A stretch of 64,000 nt of DNA from positions 744,001-808,000 of the forward strand of contig CAXXCL010000003.1 of assembly GCA_963668615.2 (NCBI GenBank). Direction: 5' to 3'. Positions 51,307-60,320 of the stretch are shown here, one piece after another. The translations under genes were made by a program, and so were the position numbers. Origin of the DNA: JAAYPI01 sp963668615 (GTDB lineage Bacteria; Bacteroidota; Bacteroidia; Bacteroidales; Paludibacteraceae). Position 1 is the first letter of the stretch. Every line of letters begins with the position of its first letter. A model generated the notes under the pieces. It saw only the letters and a list, made by a program, of their open reading frames with translations, was not told the origin of the DNA and made no database searches.

Positions 51307-52809
51307 TTATTTTAAACAATCATTCCAATTTACATTGAGCATATTTCCCGATTGCATAAACTCTCTGTGCATACCAAAAGAAGCGCATAAACTTTGTGGA
51401 GTTTGGTCCTTTCCATATATGGCAAGGTATTTTTTCAAAATTTCTCTATATTCGGGAGCTACACAATTGTTAATAATAAGGTTTGCACGTTCAATAGGAT
51501 TTGTACCTCGTAAATCGGCAATGCCATATTCTGTCACCAACACCTTTACCGAGTGTTCACTATGATCAACGTGTGAAACCATCGGAACGATGGCACTGAT
51601 ATTACCATTTTTAGCAGTAGCAGGGGTGGTATAAATTGAAATATAAGCACTGCGAGTAAAATCTCCTGAGCCACCAATGCCGTTCATTATTTTCGTTCCC
51701 ATAACATGTGTACTGTTAATATTACCGAAAATATCAGCTTCTAATGCGGTATTGATAGTAATAAGTCCCAAACGACGAACTACTTCCGGATTATTGGAAA
51801 TTTCTTGAGGACGAAGAACTAATTTGTTCCCAAAGAAATTCAAGTTTGAGTATATATCTTGTAATAACGGGGTGGTAACCGTCAAAGAGCACCCACTGGC
51901 AAATTTCACACGGCCTTCCTTCATTAAACCAATGACCGCATCTTGAATTACTTCCGTATACATTTCAAAATTAGGAATATCAGGATTCGCTCCCAAAGAA
52001 GCCATTACTGCATTGGCAATATTTCCTACCCCCGATTGTATGGGCAAAAATGATGCGGGAATGGTTCCTCTTTTGATTTCAGATACTAAAAAAGAGCACA
52101 CATTTTCCCCGATTTTTGCGGTAACATCATCAACAGGAGCAAAGCCTCCTACTTCATCCGCCTTGTTTGTTTCTACAACACAAAGGATTTTTTTAGGATC
52201 CACTTTCAGAATAGGAGACCCAATACGATCACTTGGTTTATATATGGGAATTTCTCTTCGATAAGGAGGGTCAAGAGGTTCGTAAATATCATGTAATCCC
52301 TTTAAAGTTTTCGGGTGAAAACTATTTAACTCAATAATAATTTTATCTGCTAAAGCTGCAATAGTCGGAGTAATACCAACTCCCGAAGTAAGTAAAATTT
52401 CACCATTTGCAGAAATATCACACGCTTCAATAATGGCAACATTTGGACGAGGCAGGAAACCACATCTTAATTCTTGAGCCAACATCGAAAGATGCATATC
52501 AAAATAGCTAGCCTTATGCTGATTGATAGAATTTCTAAGATCTTTGTTTGATTGGTAGGGAGTTCTGAAAGCAACCGCATTTGCACGTGCTAAAACACCA
52601 TCGAGAGAATCTCCGGTAGATGCTCCGGTATACACCCCGATTTTAAAAGGTTTCCCTTCTGCATGAAAAGACTCTGCTTTCGCAGCAATCGCACCGGCTA
52701 CTACTTTGGGAGCTCCAGCCGGAGTAAAACCACTAAAACCCACAACATCTCCATCATTAACATAGTTCGCCGCTTCCTGAGCTGAAACTATTTTAAAATT
52801 TATTTGCAT
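51307..52809 (-). CDS. Acetyl-CoA hydrolase/transferase (succinyl-CoA:acetate type)
   Basis: From ATG 52809 the product has 500 residues; an upstream in-frame ATG adds 12 residues before the conserved INFKIVSAQEAANYVNDGDVV. The class I CoA-transferase parts are GFSGFTPAGAPKVV, the glutamate-bearing region VVETNKADEVG, and GTKIMNGIGGSGDFTRSAYIS. Members move CoA between succinyl-CoA and acetate or hydrolyse acetyl-CoA. In fermenting Bacteroidales it likely makes acetate or succinate. The choice between hydrolase and transferase cannot be made from motifs alone. It is 41 bases after cdaA. Confidence 0.9.
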   Translation of the reverse strand: MQINFKIVSAQEAANYVNDGDVVGFSGFTPAGAPKVVAGAIAAKAESFHAEGKPFKIGVYTGASTGDSLDGVLARANAVAFRTPYQSNKDLRNSINQHKASYFDMHLSMLAQELRCGFLPRPNVAIIEACDISANGEILLTSGVGITPTIAALADKIIIELNSFHPKTLKGLHDIYEPLDPPYRREIPIYKPSDRIGSPILKVDPKKILCVVETNKADEVGGFAPVDDVTAKIGENVCSFLVSEIKRGTIPASFLPIQSGVGNIANAVMASLGANPDIPNFEMYTEVIQDAVIGLMKEGRVKFASGCSLTVTTPLLQDIYSNLNFFGNKLVLRPQEISNNPEVVRRLGLITINTALEADIFGNINSTHVMGTKIMNGIGGSGDFTRSAYISIYTTPATAKNGNISAIVPMVSHVDHSEHSVKVLVTEYGIADLRGTNPIERANLIINNCVAPEYREILKKYLAIYGKDQTPQSLCASFGMHREFMQSGNMLNVNWNDCLK

Positions 52810-52850
52810 GACAATAATTTTTCGATAAGTTTTTTCGGGAGACAAAGGTA

Positions 52851-53642
52851 CTATTTTTTATCTTCATCCTGCACACCCTTTGTCAAAAATAATTCCAATT
52901 TTTCGAGAGTTAAATTTAAGTGAAGTTCTCCCCCTTCAGACAAAGAAATTCGACCGGTTTCTTCCGAAACAACAATCGTTGTTGCATCAGTTTTTTGCGA
53001 AATACCTAATGCAGCTCTGTGTCTTAAGCCCAAATGCTTGGGTAGATCCTGATTATGGGCAATGGGCAAAATACAACCAACAGCTTTAATTCTGTTATTG
53101 ACAATGATAAGAGCTCCATCGTGCAATGGACTATTTTTAAAAAATATATTTTCGATGAGACGTCCCTTAATGTACGATTCAATTCTTTCTCCGGTACCCC
53201 AATATTTTGATAAATCAGCATCATTTTGGATTACGATAAGTGCCCCTGTTTTGGTTTTAGAAAGAATCTCACACGCCTGAACTATTTCTGATGTATAGTC
53301 AAAAGAAGAACCCTCTCTCGCCCCCAGAAGTATTTTCTTAATTCGCCCAACAAGTCCTTTTGCTTTTTTTCTTCCTCCAAGTGCGGCCATGAAACGCCTT
53401 ATTTCTTCTTGGAAAAGGACAATCAAAGCAATTGCTCCAACACTTACAAACTTATTCATAATGGAACCCAAAAGCTCCATTTGAAAAACAAAGGAGACAA
53501 AAAACCAAACCACAATAAAAGACAAAACGCCGATAAAAACGTTCATTCCTGAGGTACCTCGCAACAATCTGTATGTTTGATACAACAATATTGCTACAAT
53601 GAGGATGTCTATTAAATCCTTAATTCTAAAGTCAAAAACCAT
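52851..53642 (-). CDS. cdaA: Diadenylate cyclase CdaA (DacA)
   Basis: The 263-residue enzyme makes c-di-AMP from two ATP. Three N-terminal membrane helices lead to the DAC domain, with catalytic DGA (residues 175-177, in SPLHDGALIIV) and RHR (207-209, in GLRHRAALG). In firmicutes c-di-AMP controls potassium and cell-wall balance; Bacteroidota carry cdaA widely, but targets are less known. It overlaps folP by 11 bases, a conserved pairing in this phylum, so the two are translated together. Confidence 0.95.
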   Translation of the reverse strand: MVFDFRIKDLIDILIVAILLYQTYRLLRGTSGMNVFIGVLSFIVVWFFVSFVFQMELLGSIMNKFVSVGAIALIVLFQEEIRRFMAALGGRKKAKGLVGRIKKILLGAREGSSFDYTSEIVQACEILSKTKTGALIVIQNDADLSKYWGTGERIESYIKGRLIENIFFKNSPLHDGALIIVNNRIKAVGCILPIAHNQDLPKHLGLRHRAALGISQKTDATTIVVSEETGRISLSEGGELHLNLTLEKLELFLTKGVQDEDKK

Positions 53643-54498
53643 ATTGGACTTCTTTTAATTTTTCAGTTATTCGAATGATTTCAACGGCTTCCGCAACATC
53701 GTGTACACGAAGGATATTTGCACCCTTTTGAATCAACAGAGTATTTAGTATAGTTGTACCATTCAAACTTTGCTCGGCAGTAATCTGCAACACTTTTTGA
53801 ATCATTGATTTACGAGAAATTCCAACTAGAATAGGCAATTCAAATACTTTGAGAACATCAAGATTATTTATCAATGCATAATTTTGTTCCAATGTTTTTC
53901 CAAAACCAAATCCCGGATCAATAATTATATCCTTAACCCCCAAACGTTTCAGTTGATTAATTTTTTCGGAAAAATAAAATAAGATTTCTGGTATAAATTT
54001 TTCATATGAAGGATTCTGTTGCATCGTTTGAGGAGTCCCTTGAATGTGACTCAACACATATGGAATTTGCCACTTAGCAGCAGTTTCGAACATCCTTGAG
54101 TCCATCATTCCTCCAGAAATATCGTTAATAATTGATATTCCATAATTTTTCACAGAAAAATCAATTATTTCTGCACGAAACGTATCAATAGAAATAATGA
54201 CGTCAGGAAAGTGAGAACAAATAATTTGCAACGCAAAATCCAACCTTTTTTGTTCTTCCTCTGCAGATATATTCTCTGCATTAGGACGAGACGAATAGCC
54301 CCCCACGTCGACAATGGAAGCCCCTTTTTCTATAGCCTTGCCGACTTTACCTAAAATTTCTTTTTCAGTGTTACTTCTACTTTGTGCAAAAAAAGAATCG
54401 GGAGTAATATTTACAACACCCATAACTCTCGGAATACAAAAATCAAGCAACTTCCCTTTTATGTTTATACTTAAAGGGTTATCTGTCGATACCATCAT
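53632..54498 (-). CDS. folP: Dihydropteroate synthase
   Basis: The 288-residue enzyme joins p-aminobenzoate with dihydropterin pyrophosphate and is the sulfonamide target. VMGVVNITPDSFF is the first signature, IDPGFGFGKTLEQNYALI the second; SRKSMIQKVL and LRVHDVAE follow. Two adjacent Met codons compete as start. It heads the row folP-cdaA-CoA transferase-5-FTHF cyclo-ligase-fumarase, all on the minus strand. Confidence 0.95.
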   Translation of the reverse strand: MMVSTDNPLSINIKGKLLDFCIPRVMGVVNITPDSFFAQSRSNTEKEILGKVGKAIEKGASIVDVGGYSSRPNAENISAEEEQKRLDFALQIICSHFPDVIISIDTFRAEIIDFSVKNYGISIINDISGGMMDSRMFETAAKWQIPYVLSHIQGTPQTMQQNPSYEKFIPEILFYFSEKINQLKRLGVKDIIIDPGFGFGKTLEQNYALINNLDVLKVFELPILVGISRKSMIQKVLQITAEQSLNGTTILNTLLIQKGANILRVHDVAEAVEIIRITEKLKEVQYGF

Positions 54499-54650
54499 TT
54501 TTCATCTTTGATGAGACATTTTGCAAAAACTTTCTAAAAAAAGTATAAATGATTCATTGCAAAATTAGAAATTATATTCATCTTTGCACTGTTTTTCGGT
54601 GAAAAATAAAAAAAACAAACGATTACACAATAAGAAATCTGAAAAACTGT

Positions 54651-54658
54651 TATCTTTG
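54651..54658 (+). promoter_or_regulatory. -7 box of the gldJ-like gene
   Basis: TATCTTTG fits TAnnTTTG, 28 bases before the start codon at 54687. Confidence 0.55.
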
Positions 54659-54686
54659 TAGGCTAATTTAATTTCAAACCAAATAT

Positions 54687-56237
54687 ATGAAAATCAATCA
54701 TCTTAAAACAATTCTTCTTTTGTGCACACTTGTTGCTTTTGGTTCTTGTAAAAAACAAGTATCCAATACGACAGGATGGAACTACAATGATAAAAAAGAA
54801 GGAGGCTTTCAGGTTGTCAATAATTACGAACAAGACACGCCTCCGGGAATGGTCTTTATTGAAGGTGGTACCTTTACTATGGGTCGTGTTACGGAAGACA
54901 CCTATAGTGAATGGAACAACTACCCACGCCGTTTAACTGTCAGCTCTTTTTACATGGATCAATATGAAATTTCTAACTTAGATTGGAGGGAGTATGTACA
55001 TTGGACTAGTTTAATGTTCTCAGGAGCTCCTAAAATTGTCGAAAAAGCTCTTCCTGACACGCTAGTTTGGAGAGACGAGTTAGCATATAACGAACCTTAC
55101 CTTGAATACTATTATTCACATGTTGCTTACAATATGTATCCTGTAGTAGGTATAAGTTGGGAACAAGCTAACGACTATTGCATTTGGAGAACAGACCGTG
55201 TAAATGAGCTCATTTTGACAAAGGCAGGCATTATCAATCTCCCTGACTATGCGACAATCCACAAAGACTCCGCAAAAGTAGAAAAACAGGATAGTTTAGC
55301 AAAGAAAGTAGTTTTCAACGTAGATAAATATTTGAAAAATCCTGAATACAAACCTGATAAGGAAAAGAGTACAATGAAGACAGCTTTTGGTGATGCAAGA
55401 AAAACCAATATGTCCGATGGATTGTTACTTCCTGAATATCGTCTTCCAACTGAAGCAGAATGGGAATTTGCTGCTTATGCTATCAAATCTAAAAAAGGGA
55501 TGGAAAACTACGACGAAAAACGTATTTTCCCATGGGATGGATCTCAAACAAGAAACCCCACAAAAAAACATAGAGGAAAAATCATGGCAAACTTTGTCAG
55601 AGGTCGAGGTGATATGATGGGGGTTTCAGGTGACCTAAACGATAATGCTTCTATTACGGCTCCTGTAAATTCTTTCTGGCCAAACGATTTCGGATTATAC
55701 AATATGGCGGGAAATGTTAACGAATGGGTAATGGATGTTTATAGACCAATGACATCAGAAGATGTTCAAGAATACAATCCTTTCCGTGGTAATATGTATG
55801 TATCTCCGATCTTCAAGGACACCGTTATCAATAATTTAACGCTCAAAGTTCCACGCTTAGACAGTTTAGGTAGAGTTGAGTACAAAATACCTGTTCCTAA
55901 AGACAGTTTAGTTGAATACGTTAAACTTGATGTGAGAAACTATAATGATGGTGACGCAAGAACAGGTGTAAACAAGGATAAATGGAAGGATGCCGTTGAT
56001 CCTGATGTTGCAACAAAACGTTTATATGATCCTGATTCTGACGCAGAAGGTATGTTGGCTAGCCATATTTCAAATACTACTCGTGTTTACAAGGGCGGTG
56101 GATGGAAAGACAGATCTTACTGGTTGAATCCTGCAACAAGACGCTTTTTGGAACAAACAAAAAGCCGTAGCGATTTAGGTTTCCGATGTGCTATGAGCCG
56201 TGTGGGTTCAGACAAGGGTAATGCACAAAAAAAGTAA
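54687..56237 (+). CDS. gldJ: GldJ-like T9SS/gliding lipoprotein (SUMF1 fold)
   Basis: The 516-residue product has a lipoprotein signal (VAFGSCKK, Cys 21). TGWNYNDKKEGGFQ follows, then the FGE-sulfatase (SUMF1) fold: GMVFIEGGTFTMGRVTED, FYMDQYEISNLDWREY, YPVVGISWEQANDYCIWRT, YRLPTEAEWEFAA, FGLYNMAGNVNEWVMDVY, KGGGWKDRSYWLNPATRRFLEQ, DLGFRCAM. GldJ and the related GldK/PorK are outer-membrane-attached parts of the type IX secretion and gliding apparatus. TGWNYND and length favour GldJ. The neighbours are not gldK, L, M or N, supporting GldJ rather than PorK. The catalytic Cys of true FGE is not expected. Confidence 0.85.
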   Translation: MKINHLKTILLLCTLVAFGSCKKQVSNTTGWNYNDKKEGGFQVVNNYEQDTPPGMVFIEGGTFTMGRVTEDTYSEWNNYPRRLTVSSFYMDQYEISNLDWREYVHWTSLMFSGAPKIVEKALPDTLVWRDELAYNEPYLEYYYSHVAYNMYPVVGISWEQANDYCIWRTDRVNELILTKAGIINLPDYATIHKDSAKVEKQDSLAKKVVFNVDKYLKNPEYKPDKEKSTMKTAFGDARKTNMSDGLLLPEYRLPTEAEWEFAAYAIKSKKGMENYDEKRIFPWDGSQTRNPTKKHRGKIMANFVRGRGDMMGVSGDLNDNASITAPVNSFWPNDFGLYNMAGNVNEWVMDVYRPMTSEDVQEYNPFRGNMYVSPIFKDTVINNLTLKVPRLDSLGRVEYKIPVPKDSLVEYVKLDVRNYNDGDARTGVNKDKWKDAVDPDVATKRLYDPDSDAEGMLASHISNTTRVYKGGGWKDRSYWLNPATRRFLEQTKSRSDLGFRCAMSRVGSDKGNAQKK

Positions 56238-56259
56238 TAGACCTTCAAACTAAATATAC

Positions 56260-56292
56260 AAAAGGATAGCTTTTAGAAGGCTATCCTTTTTT
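56260..56292 (+). terminator. Terminator of the gldJ-like gene
   Basis: AAAAGGATAGC (56260-56270) pairs with GCTATCCTTTT (56280-56290), then more T. It comes right before the M16 protease start at 56301. Confidence 0.88.
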
Positions 56293-56300
56293 GCTATAAT

Positions 56301-57521
56301 ATGAAAATAGAAACACATACTCTTCCGAATAATATTCGATTAGTACATGTTCCGGATAAATCTGACGTTGCCTATTTAGGTGCAATTATAAATACCGGAA
56401 CAAGGGATGAGTTAACCAATGAAAATGGTTTAGCTCATTTAACAGAACATATGCTATTCAAGGGAACGTCGAAAAGAAATAGCACTCAAATAATCAATAG
56501 AATAGAAGATGTAGGAGGAGATCTTAATGCCTATACAGCAAAAGAGGAAACGGTAATTTATTCTGTATTTTTAAAAAAATATATTGGAAGAGCTTTTGAA
56601 TTAATTGGCGATATTTTATTCGATTCTGTATTTAACGACAATGAACTGCAAAAAGAAATAGATGTTGTCATTGACGAAATACACTCATATTTGGATAGTC
56701 CTGCAGAACTAATTATTGATGATTTTGAAGATGAATTATTCAACAATCACTCTATTGGAAGAAATATTTTAGGGAATGAACAAATATTAAAAACAGTTAC
56801 ACCAGAAAACCTAAAAGATTTCGTAAAAAGAACCTATACAACAGATCAAATTGTTTTCTTTTCGCTGGGCAATTTTTCTTTCGATAAAATAATTCGTTTG
56901 GCTGAAAAACACTTGTCGAAAATTCCCCAAAGCAAGAGGAATTTTGAACGAGCAATCCCGATAAACTATTCACCAAGAATGATAGAAAAAAATAAGAAAA
57001 CATTGCAAACTCACTATGTTTTGGGAAATAGAGCCTTTTGTATCCACGACAAAGAACGCTTTGGATTTTATCTGCTAAACAATATTTTGGGAGGACAAGG
57101 TATGAATAGCCGATTAAACATGTCTTTGAGAGAACGTAATGGCTTGGTTTATAATATAGAATCGCAATTCTCGCCATTTTCTGATACCGGTGAATGGAAT
57201 ATTTATTTTGGGACAGACCATGAAGATGTAAAAAAAGCTTTGCGACTAATCAGCAAAGAACTCAATATATTAAAAGACACAAAACTCTCTGAAACAAAAT
57301 TAGGGCAAGCCAAAAGGCAATTACTGTCCCAAATGACTATTGCTGGGGAAAACAAGGAAAGCTGGATTATTAATACGGCAAAAAATTATTCTGTTTTCAA
57401 CGACATAGAAACGAAAGAAGAAATCGAAAGAAAAATTATGGACGTTTCTTCCGATGAAATATTATCTTTAGCAAACACTGTTTTTTGCGAGGAAAAATTT
57501 ACTCACTTACATTTCTTTTAG
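56301..57521 (+). CDS. M16-family zinc metalloprotease
   Basis: The 406-residue protein has the inverted zinc motif HLTEHMLFKG (HxxEH) near residue 46 and the distant Glu in VVIDEIHSYLDSPAEL. The second half is the inactive-like domain with GGQGMNSRLNMSLRERNGLVYNIES. This is the small (about 45 kDa), pitrilysin/processing-peptidase type. It lacks a signal peptide and is probably cytoplasmic. The substrate is unknown. The next gene begins 4 bases after it, so they share a transcript. Confidence 0.9.
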   Translation: MKIETHTLPNNIRLVHVPDKSDVAYLGAIINTGTRDELTNENGLAHLTEHMLFKGTSKRNSTQIINRIEDVGGDLNAYTAKEETVIYSVFLKKYIGRAFELIGDILFDSVFNDNELQKEIDVVIDEIHSYLDSPAELIIDDFEDELFNNHSIGRNILGNEQILKTVTPENLKDFVKRTYTTDQIVFFSLGNFSFDKIIRLAEKHLSKIPQSKRNFERAIPINYSPRMIEKNKKTLQTHYVLGNRAFCIHDKERFGFYLLNNILGGQGMNSRLNMSLRERNGLVYNIESQFSPFSDTGEWNIYFGTDHEDVKKALRLISKELNILKDTKLSETKLGQAKRQLLSQMTIAGENKESWIINTAKNYSVFNDIETKEEIERKIMDVSSDEILSLANTVFCEEKFTHLHFF

Positions 57522-57525
57522 TCCG

Positions 57526-58158
57526 ATGAATCAAGTACTAGAAAATTATATTATACAACACTCTGACCCTGAAAGTGATTTGCTGAAAGAATTAGCTCGT
57601 GAGGCCAATGTAAAACTCCTCCGCCCTCGGATGATTTCAGGTCATATACAAGGGCGAGTGCTAAGTATGATTTCAAAAATGATCGCCCCAAAACGCATAT
57701 TGGAAATCGGCACATTTGCGGGATATTCAGCCATTTGTTTGGCAGAGGGACTAAATGACGAAGGTTTATTATATACCATAGAAATAGATGATGAGATGGA
57801 AGATTTCGCACAATCTTTTATTTCAAAATCACTATTGGCTCCTAAAATAAACCAAATAATCGGAGATGTGTTGGAGGTTCTGCCTACTTTGAACGAAACA
57901 TTTGATCTCGTTTTTATTGATGCTGATAAGAGGGATTATATAGCATATTATAATGCAATTTTCAAGAAAGTCAATAAAGGAGGTTTTATTTTGGCGGATA
58001 ATACCTTATGGGATGGCAAAGTTGTAGAAACCGTACAACCAAATGATAAACAAACTCAGGGCATACTCCATTTTAACGATTATGTGTGCCAAGACGAACG
58101 AGTAGAAAAAATAATACTTCCCCTGCGTGACGGATTAACCCTGATACGGAAAAAATAG
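57526..58158 (+). CDS. SAM-dependent O-methyltransferase (CCoAOMT-like)
   Basis: The 210-residue protein has the class I fold with motif I ILEIGTFAGYSAICLAEGL and VYTIEIDDEMEDFAQSF-like follow-up, then FDLVFIDADKRDYIAYY, the metal-binding DADK motif of caffeoyl-CoA O-methyltransferase-like enzymes, and GGFILADNTLWDGKV. The substrate, probably a catechol-like compound or a tRNA-like target (as in TrmR), is not known. It is an O-methyltransferase by family. It shares the transcript with the M16 gene. Confidence 0.9.
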   Translation: MNQVLENYIIQHSDPESDLLKELAREANVKLLRPRMISGHIQGRVLSMISKMIAPKRILEIGTFAGYSAICLAEGLNDEGLLYTIEIDDEMEDFAQSFISKSLLAPKINQIIGDVLEVLPTLNETFDLVFIDADKRDYIAYYNAIFKKVNKGGFILADNTLWDGKVVETVQPNDKQTQGILHFNDYVCQDERVEKIILPLRDGLTLIRKK

Positions 58159-58159
58159 A

Positions 58160-58167
58160 TATATTTG
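58160..58167 (+). promoter_or_regulatory. -7 box before rbfA
   Basis: TATATTTG fits TAnnTTTG, 21 bases before the rbfA start, in the gap after the methyltransferase gene. Confidence 0.45.
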
Positions 58168-58188
58168 CACGAAACATAAGAAATTCTA

Positions 58189-58524
58189 ATGGAAACAACA
58201 AGACAAAATAAGATAGCTCGCTTAATTCAAAAAGAAATCAGTGAAATCTTTCTTGAAATAACGAGAGAAATCAACAAAGGTATCTTACTAACACCCACGA
58301 TTGTACGTGTTAGCCCTGATTTAAGTATTGCGAGAGTGTATATGAGTATCTTTCCGACAGAAAAGACCACAGAGATGCTTGAATTTGTCAAGAGCAGAAG
58401 TCAAACAATCAAACATCGAATTGCAACACGTACCCGATTTCAGCTTAGAACAGTACCTGATTTAAATTTCTACATAGATGATTCTTTAGATTATATCGAA
58501 AAAATTGACAAATTATTAGAATAA
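58189..58524 (+). CDS. rbfA: Ribosome-binding factor A
   Basis: The 111-residue protein helps 16S rRNA 5' end maturation at low temperature. QNKIARLIQKEISEIFLE at the start, VRVSPDLSIARVYMSIFP and RTRFQLRTVPDLNFYIDDSLDYIEKIDKLL at the end are RbfA family marks with the KH-like fold. The next gene begins 15 bases after it. Confidence 0.94.
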   Translation: METTRQNKIARLIQKEISEIFLEITREINKGILLTPTIVRVSPDLSIARVYMSIFPTEKTTEMLEFVKSRSQTIKHRIATRTRFQLRTVPDLNFYIDDSLDYIEKIDKLLE

Positions 58525-58539
58525 AACTTCTACATTCTC

Positions 58540-59763
58540 GTGAATCTTTCCTTATACATAGCAAAACGGTACTTGTTTTCTAAAAAATCACACAATGCCA
58601 TCAATATCGTCTCTATTATTTCGGCGTGTGGAGTTGCGGTAGGCACTATTGCATTGGTGTGTGTGTTGTCTGTTTTTAACGGATTTCAAGGATTAGTCGA
58701 AAACTTGTTTAGCAATTTTGACCCTCAAATTAAAATAACCCTCAACCAAGGGAAAACCTTCGACACGCAACTCCCTGAAATACACAGAGTAAAAAGGATG
58801 CCCGAAGTAGCTTTTTTTGGTGAAGTACTACAAGAAAATGCCCTACTTATGTTTTCGGACAAACAAACTCCCGTTATCGTAAAGGGTGTTTCGGAAAACT
58901 ACAGACAAATTAGCGATATTGACAAGATTATGATGGATGGCAGTTTTCAACTGACGGATGGCGTTTTTGATATGGGTGTTGCAGGAATTGGCCTGGCACA
59001 AACGTTAGGCTGTGGAGTAAGATTTGTAGAACCCCTGCAATTATACGCACCTAAAAGAAATAGTTCAATTAGTATTATCCGTCCCGATGAAGCATTTAAC
59101 AAGCAATACCTTTTCTTGTCAGGCATCTTTATGGTACAACAAGCCAAATACGATTCTAATTTACTTCTTGTGCGACTTTCATTGGCAAGAAAACTATTTG
59201 AGTATGATAATGAAGTAACTTCTATAGAGCTCAAATTAGCAAAAGGAACTGATGAAAAAGTCGTTCAGCAAAAAATACAAAAAATACTGGGGAAAAATTT
59301 CTCTGTGAAAAATAAATATGAACAACAAGAGGACTTTTTTAGGATGACAAAAGTTGAAAAATGGATAACCTATCTCATCCTTTCCTTTATTTTGTTAATT
59401 GCTATTTTTAACGTAATCGGTTCATTATCCATGCTTATTATTGAAAAGAAAAAAGATATCATTATTTTGGAAAATATGGGAGCCAACCGTAACCTTATTT
59501 TTAAAATATTTCTATTTGAAGGCTGGATGATTTCAATCATAGGGGTAATAATAGGCATTATTTTAGGGTTAGTATTATGCTATTTACAAATGGAATTTGG
59601 ACTGATTTCTTTAGGAGGAGAAAGTGGTGCTTATATCGTCAATGCTTATCCTGTTCAAATAGAATGGTTTGACATTCTAATTATAGCTATCACAGTTCTT
59701 AGTCTTGGATTCTTGGCAGCAATTTACCCTGCTCGAACACTTTCAAAACAAGATACAATATGA
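58540..59763 (+). CDS. LolC/LolE-type FtsX-like permease (GTG start)
   Basis: The 407-residue protein has four membrane segments: one near residues 22-50 (VSIISACGVAVGTIALVCVLSVFNGFQG), a long periplasmic domain (MacB_PCD), and three near the C-terminus. The initial IAKRYLFSKKSHNAINIVSIISACGV is the LolC/E signature. In Gram-negatives LolCDE lifts lipoproteins from the inner membrane. Its ATPase (LolD) is not encoded here. Start is GTG 58540; no ATG gives the conserved N-terminus. It overlaps the TonB-C gene through ATGA. Confidence 0.9.
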   Translation: MNLSLYIAKRYLFSKKSHNAINIVSIISACGVAVGTIALVCVLSVFNGFQGLVENLFSNFDPQIKITLNQGKTFDTQLPEIHRVKRMPEVAFFGEVLQENALLMFSDKQTPVIVKGVSENYRQISDIDKIMMDGSFQLTDGVFDMGVAGIGLAQTLGCGVRFVEPLQLYAPKRNSSISIIRPDEAFNKQYLFLSGIFMVQQAKYDSNLLLVRLSLARKLFEYDNEVTSIELKLAKGTDEKVVQQKIQKILGKNFSVKNKYEQQEDFFRMTKVEKWITYLILSFILLIAIFNVIGSLSMLIIEKKKDIIILENMGANRNLIFKIFLFEGWMISIIGVIIGIILGLVLCYLQMEFGLISLGGESGAYIVNAYPVQIEWFDILIIAITVLSLGFLAAIYPARTLSKQDTI

Positions 59764-60296
59764 GAAAAATAATTATTCTGCTGGGGACAATTTTTCTTGG
59801 TACTGCAACTGTATTTGGTCAAGGAGATTATTTACTTGAATATGCTAATTTGTATCCGGATTGTGTAGATAACGAAGAATCAACGATTTATGGAGGTTCT
59901 TACGGTGAATATCCGTCAGGAATACAAGACGCGATTTTTCCTGGTGGAGGCGATGTACAAATGTCTCGATACATTGCTCGAACAATAGAATATCCGGAAG
60001 TGTATAGCGGAGAAGTTGATGAAAAAGGAGAATCCTTGCTGGTAACCGGTATAGTAAAAGTTCAGTTTGTAGTAGACAGATGTGGAAGAGTGGGTCGTAT
60101 TGAAGTAGTTCAATCCCTCTCAGAAGAACAAGATGCAGAAGCCAAACGAGTAATAGAAAATTTTCCTATTTTCAAACCTGCAACACTAGATGGCTACCGA
60201 GTAAAAATAGCTTATGTAGCTCCAGTAAGTTTCAATAAAAAGAAGATTGTAAAGAAAGCACCGGAAATTGACTACGATAGTTATCAATATTGGTAA
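59760..60296 (+). CDS. Secreted TonB C-terminal-domain protein
   Basis: The 178-residue product has a signal peptide (to VFG). A TonB-C domain follows: FPGGGDVQMSRYIARTIEYPEV, VTGIVKVQFVVDRCGRVGRIEVVQSLSEEQDAEAKRVIENFPIFKPA and the end KIAYVAPVSFN. There is no N-terminal anchor or Pro-rich linker, so it is not a full TonB; it may float in the periplasm or use a lipid-free role as a peptidoglycan or partner-binding module. The start codon overlaps the permease stop. Confidence 0.82.
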   Translation: MRKIIILLGTIFLGTATVFGQGDYLLEYANLYPDCVDNEESTIYGGSYGEYPSGIQDAIFPGGGDVQMSRYIARTIEYPEVYSGEVDEKGESLLVTGIVKVQFVVDRCGRVGRIEVVQSLSEEQDAEAKRVIENFPIFKPATLDGYRVKIAYVAPVSFNKKKIVKKAPEIDYDSYQYW

Positions 60297-60320
60297 TCGA
60301 CAAAAGAAAACAATGAGCTA

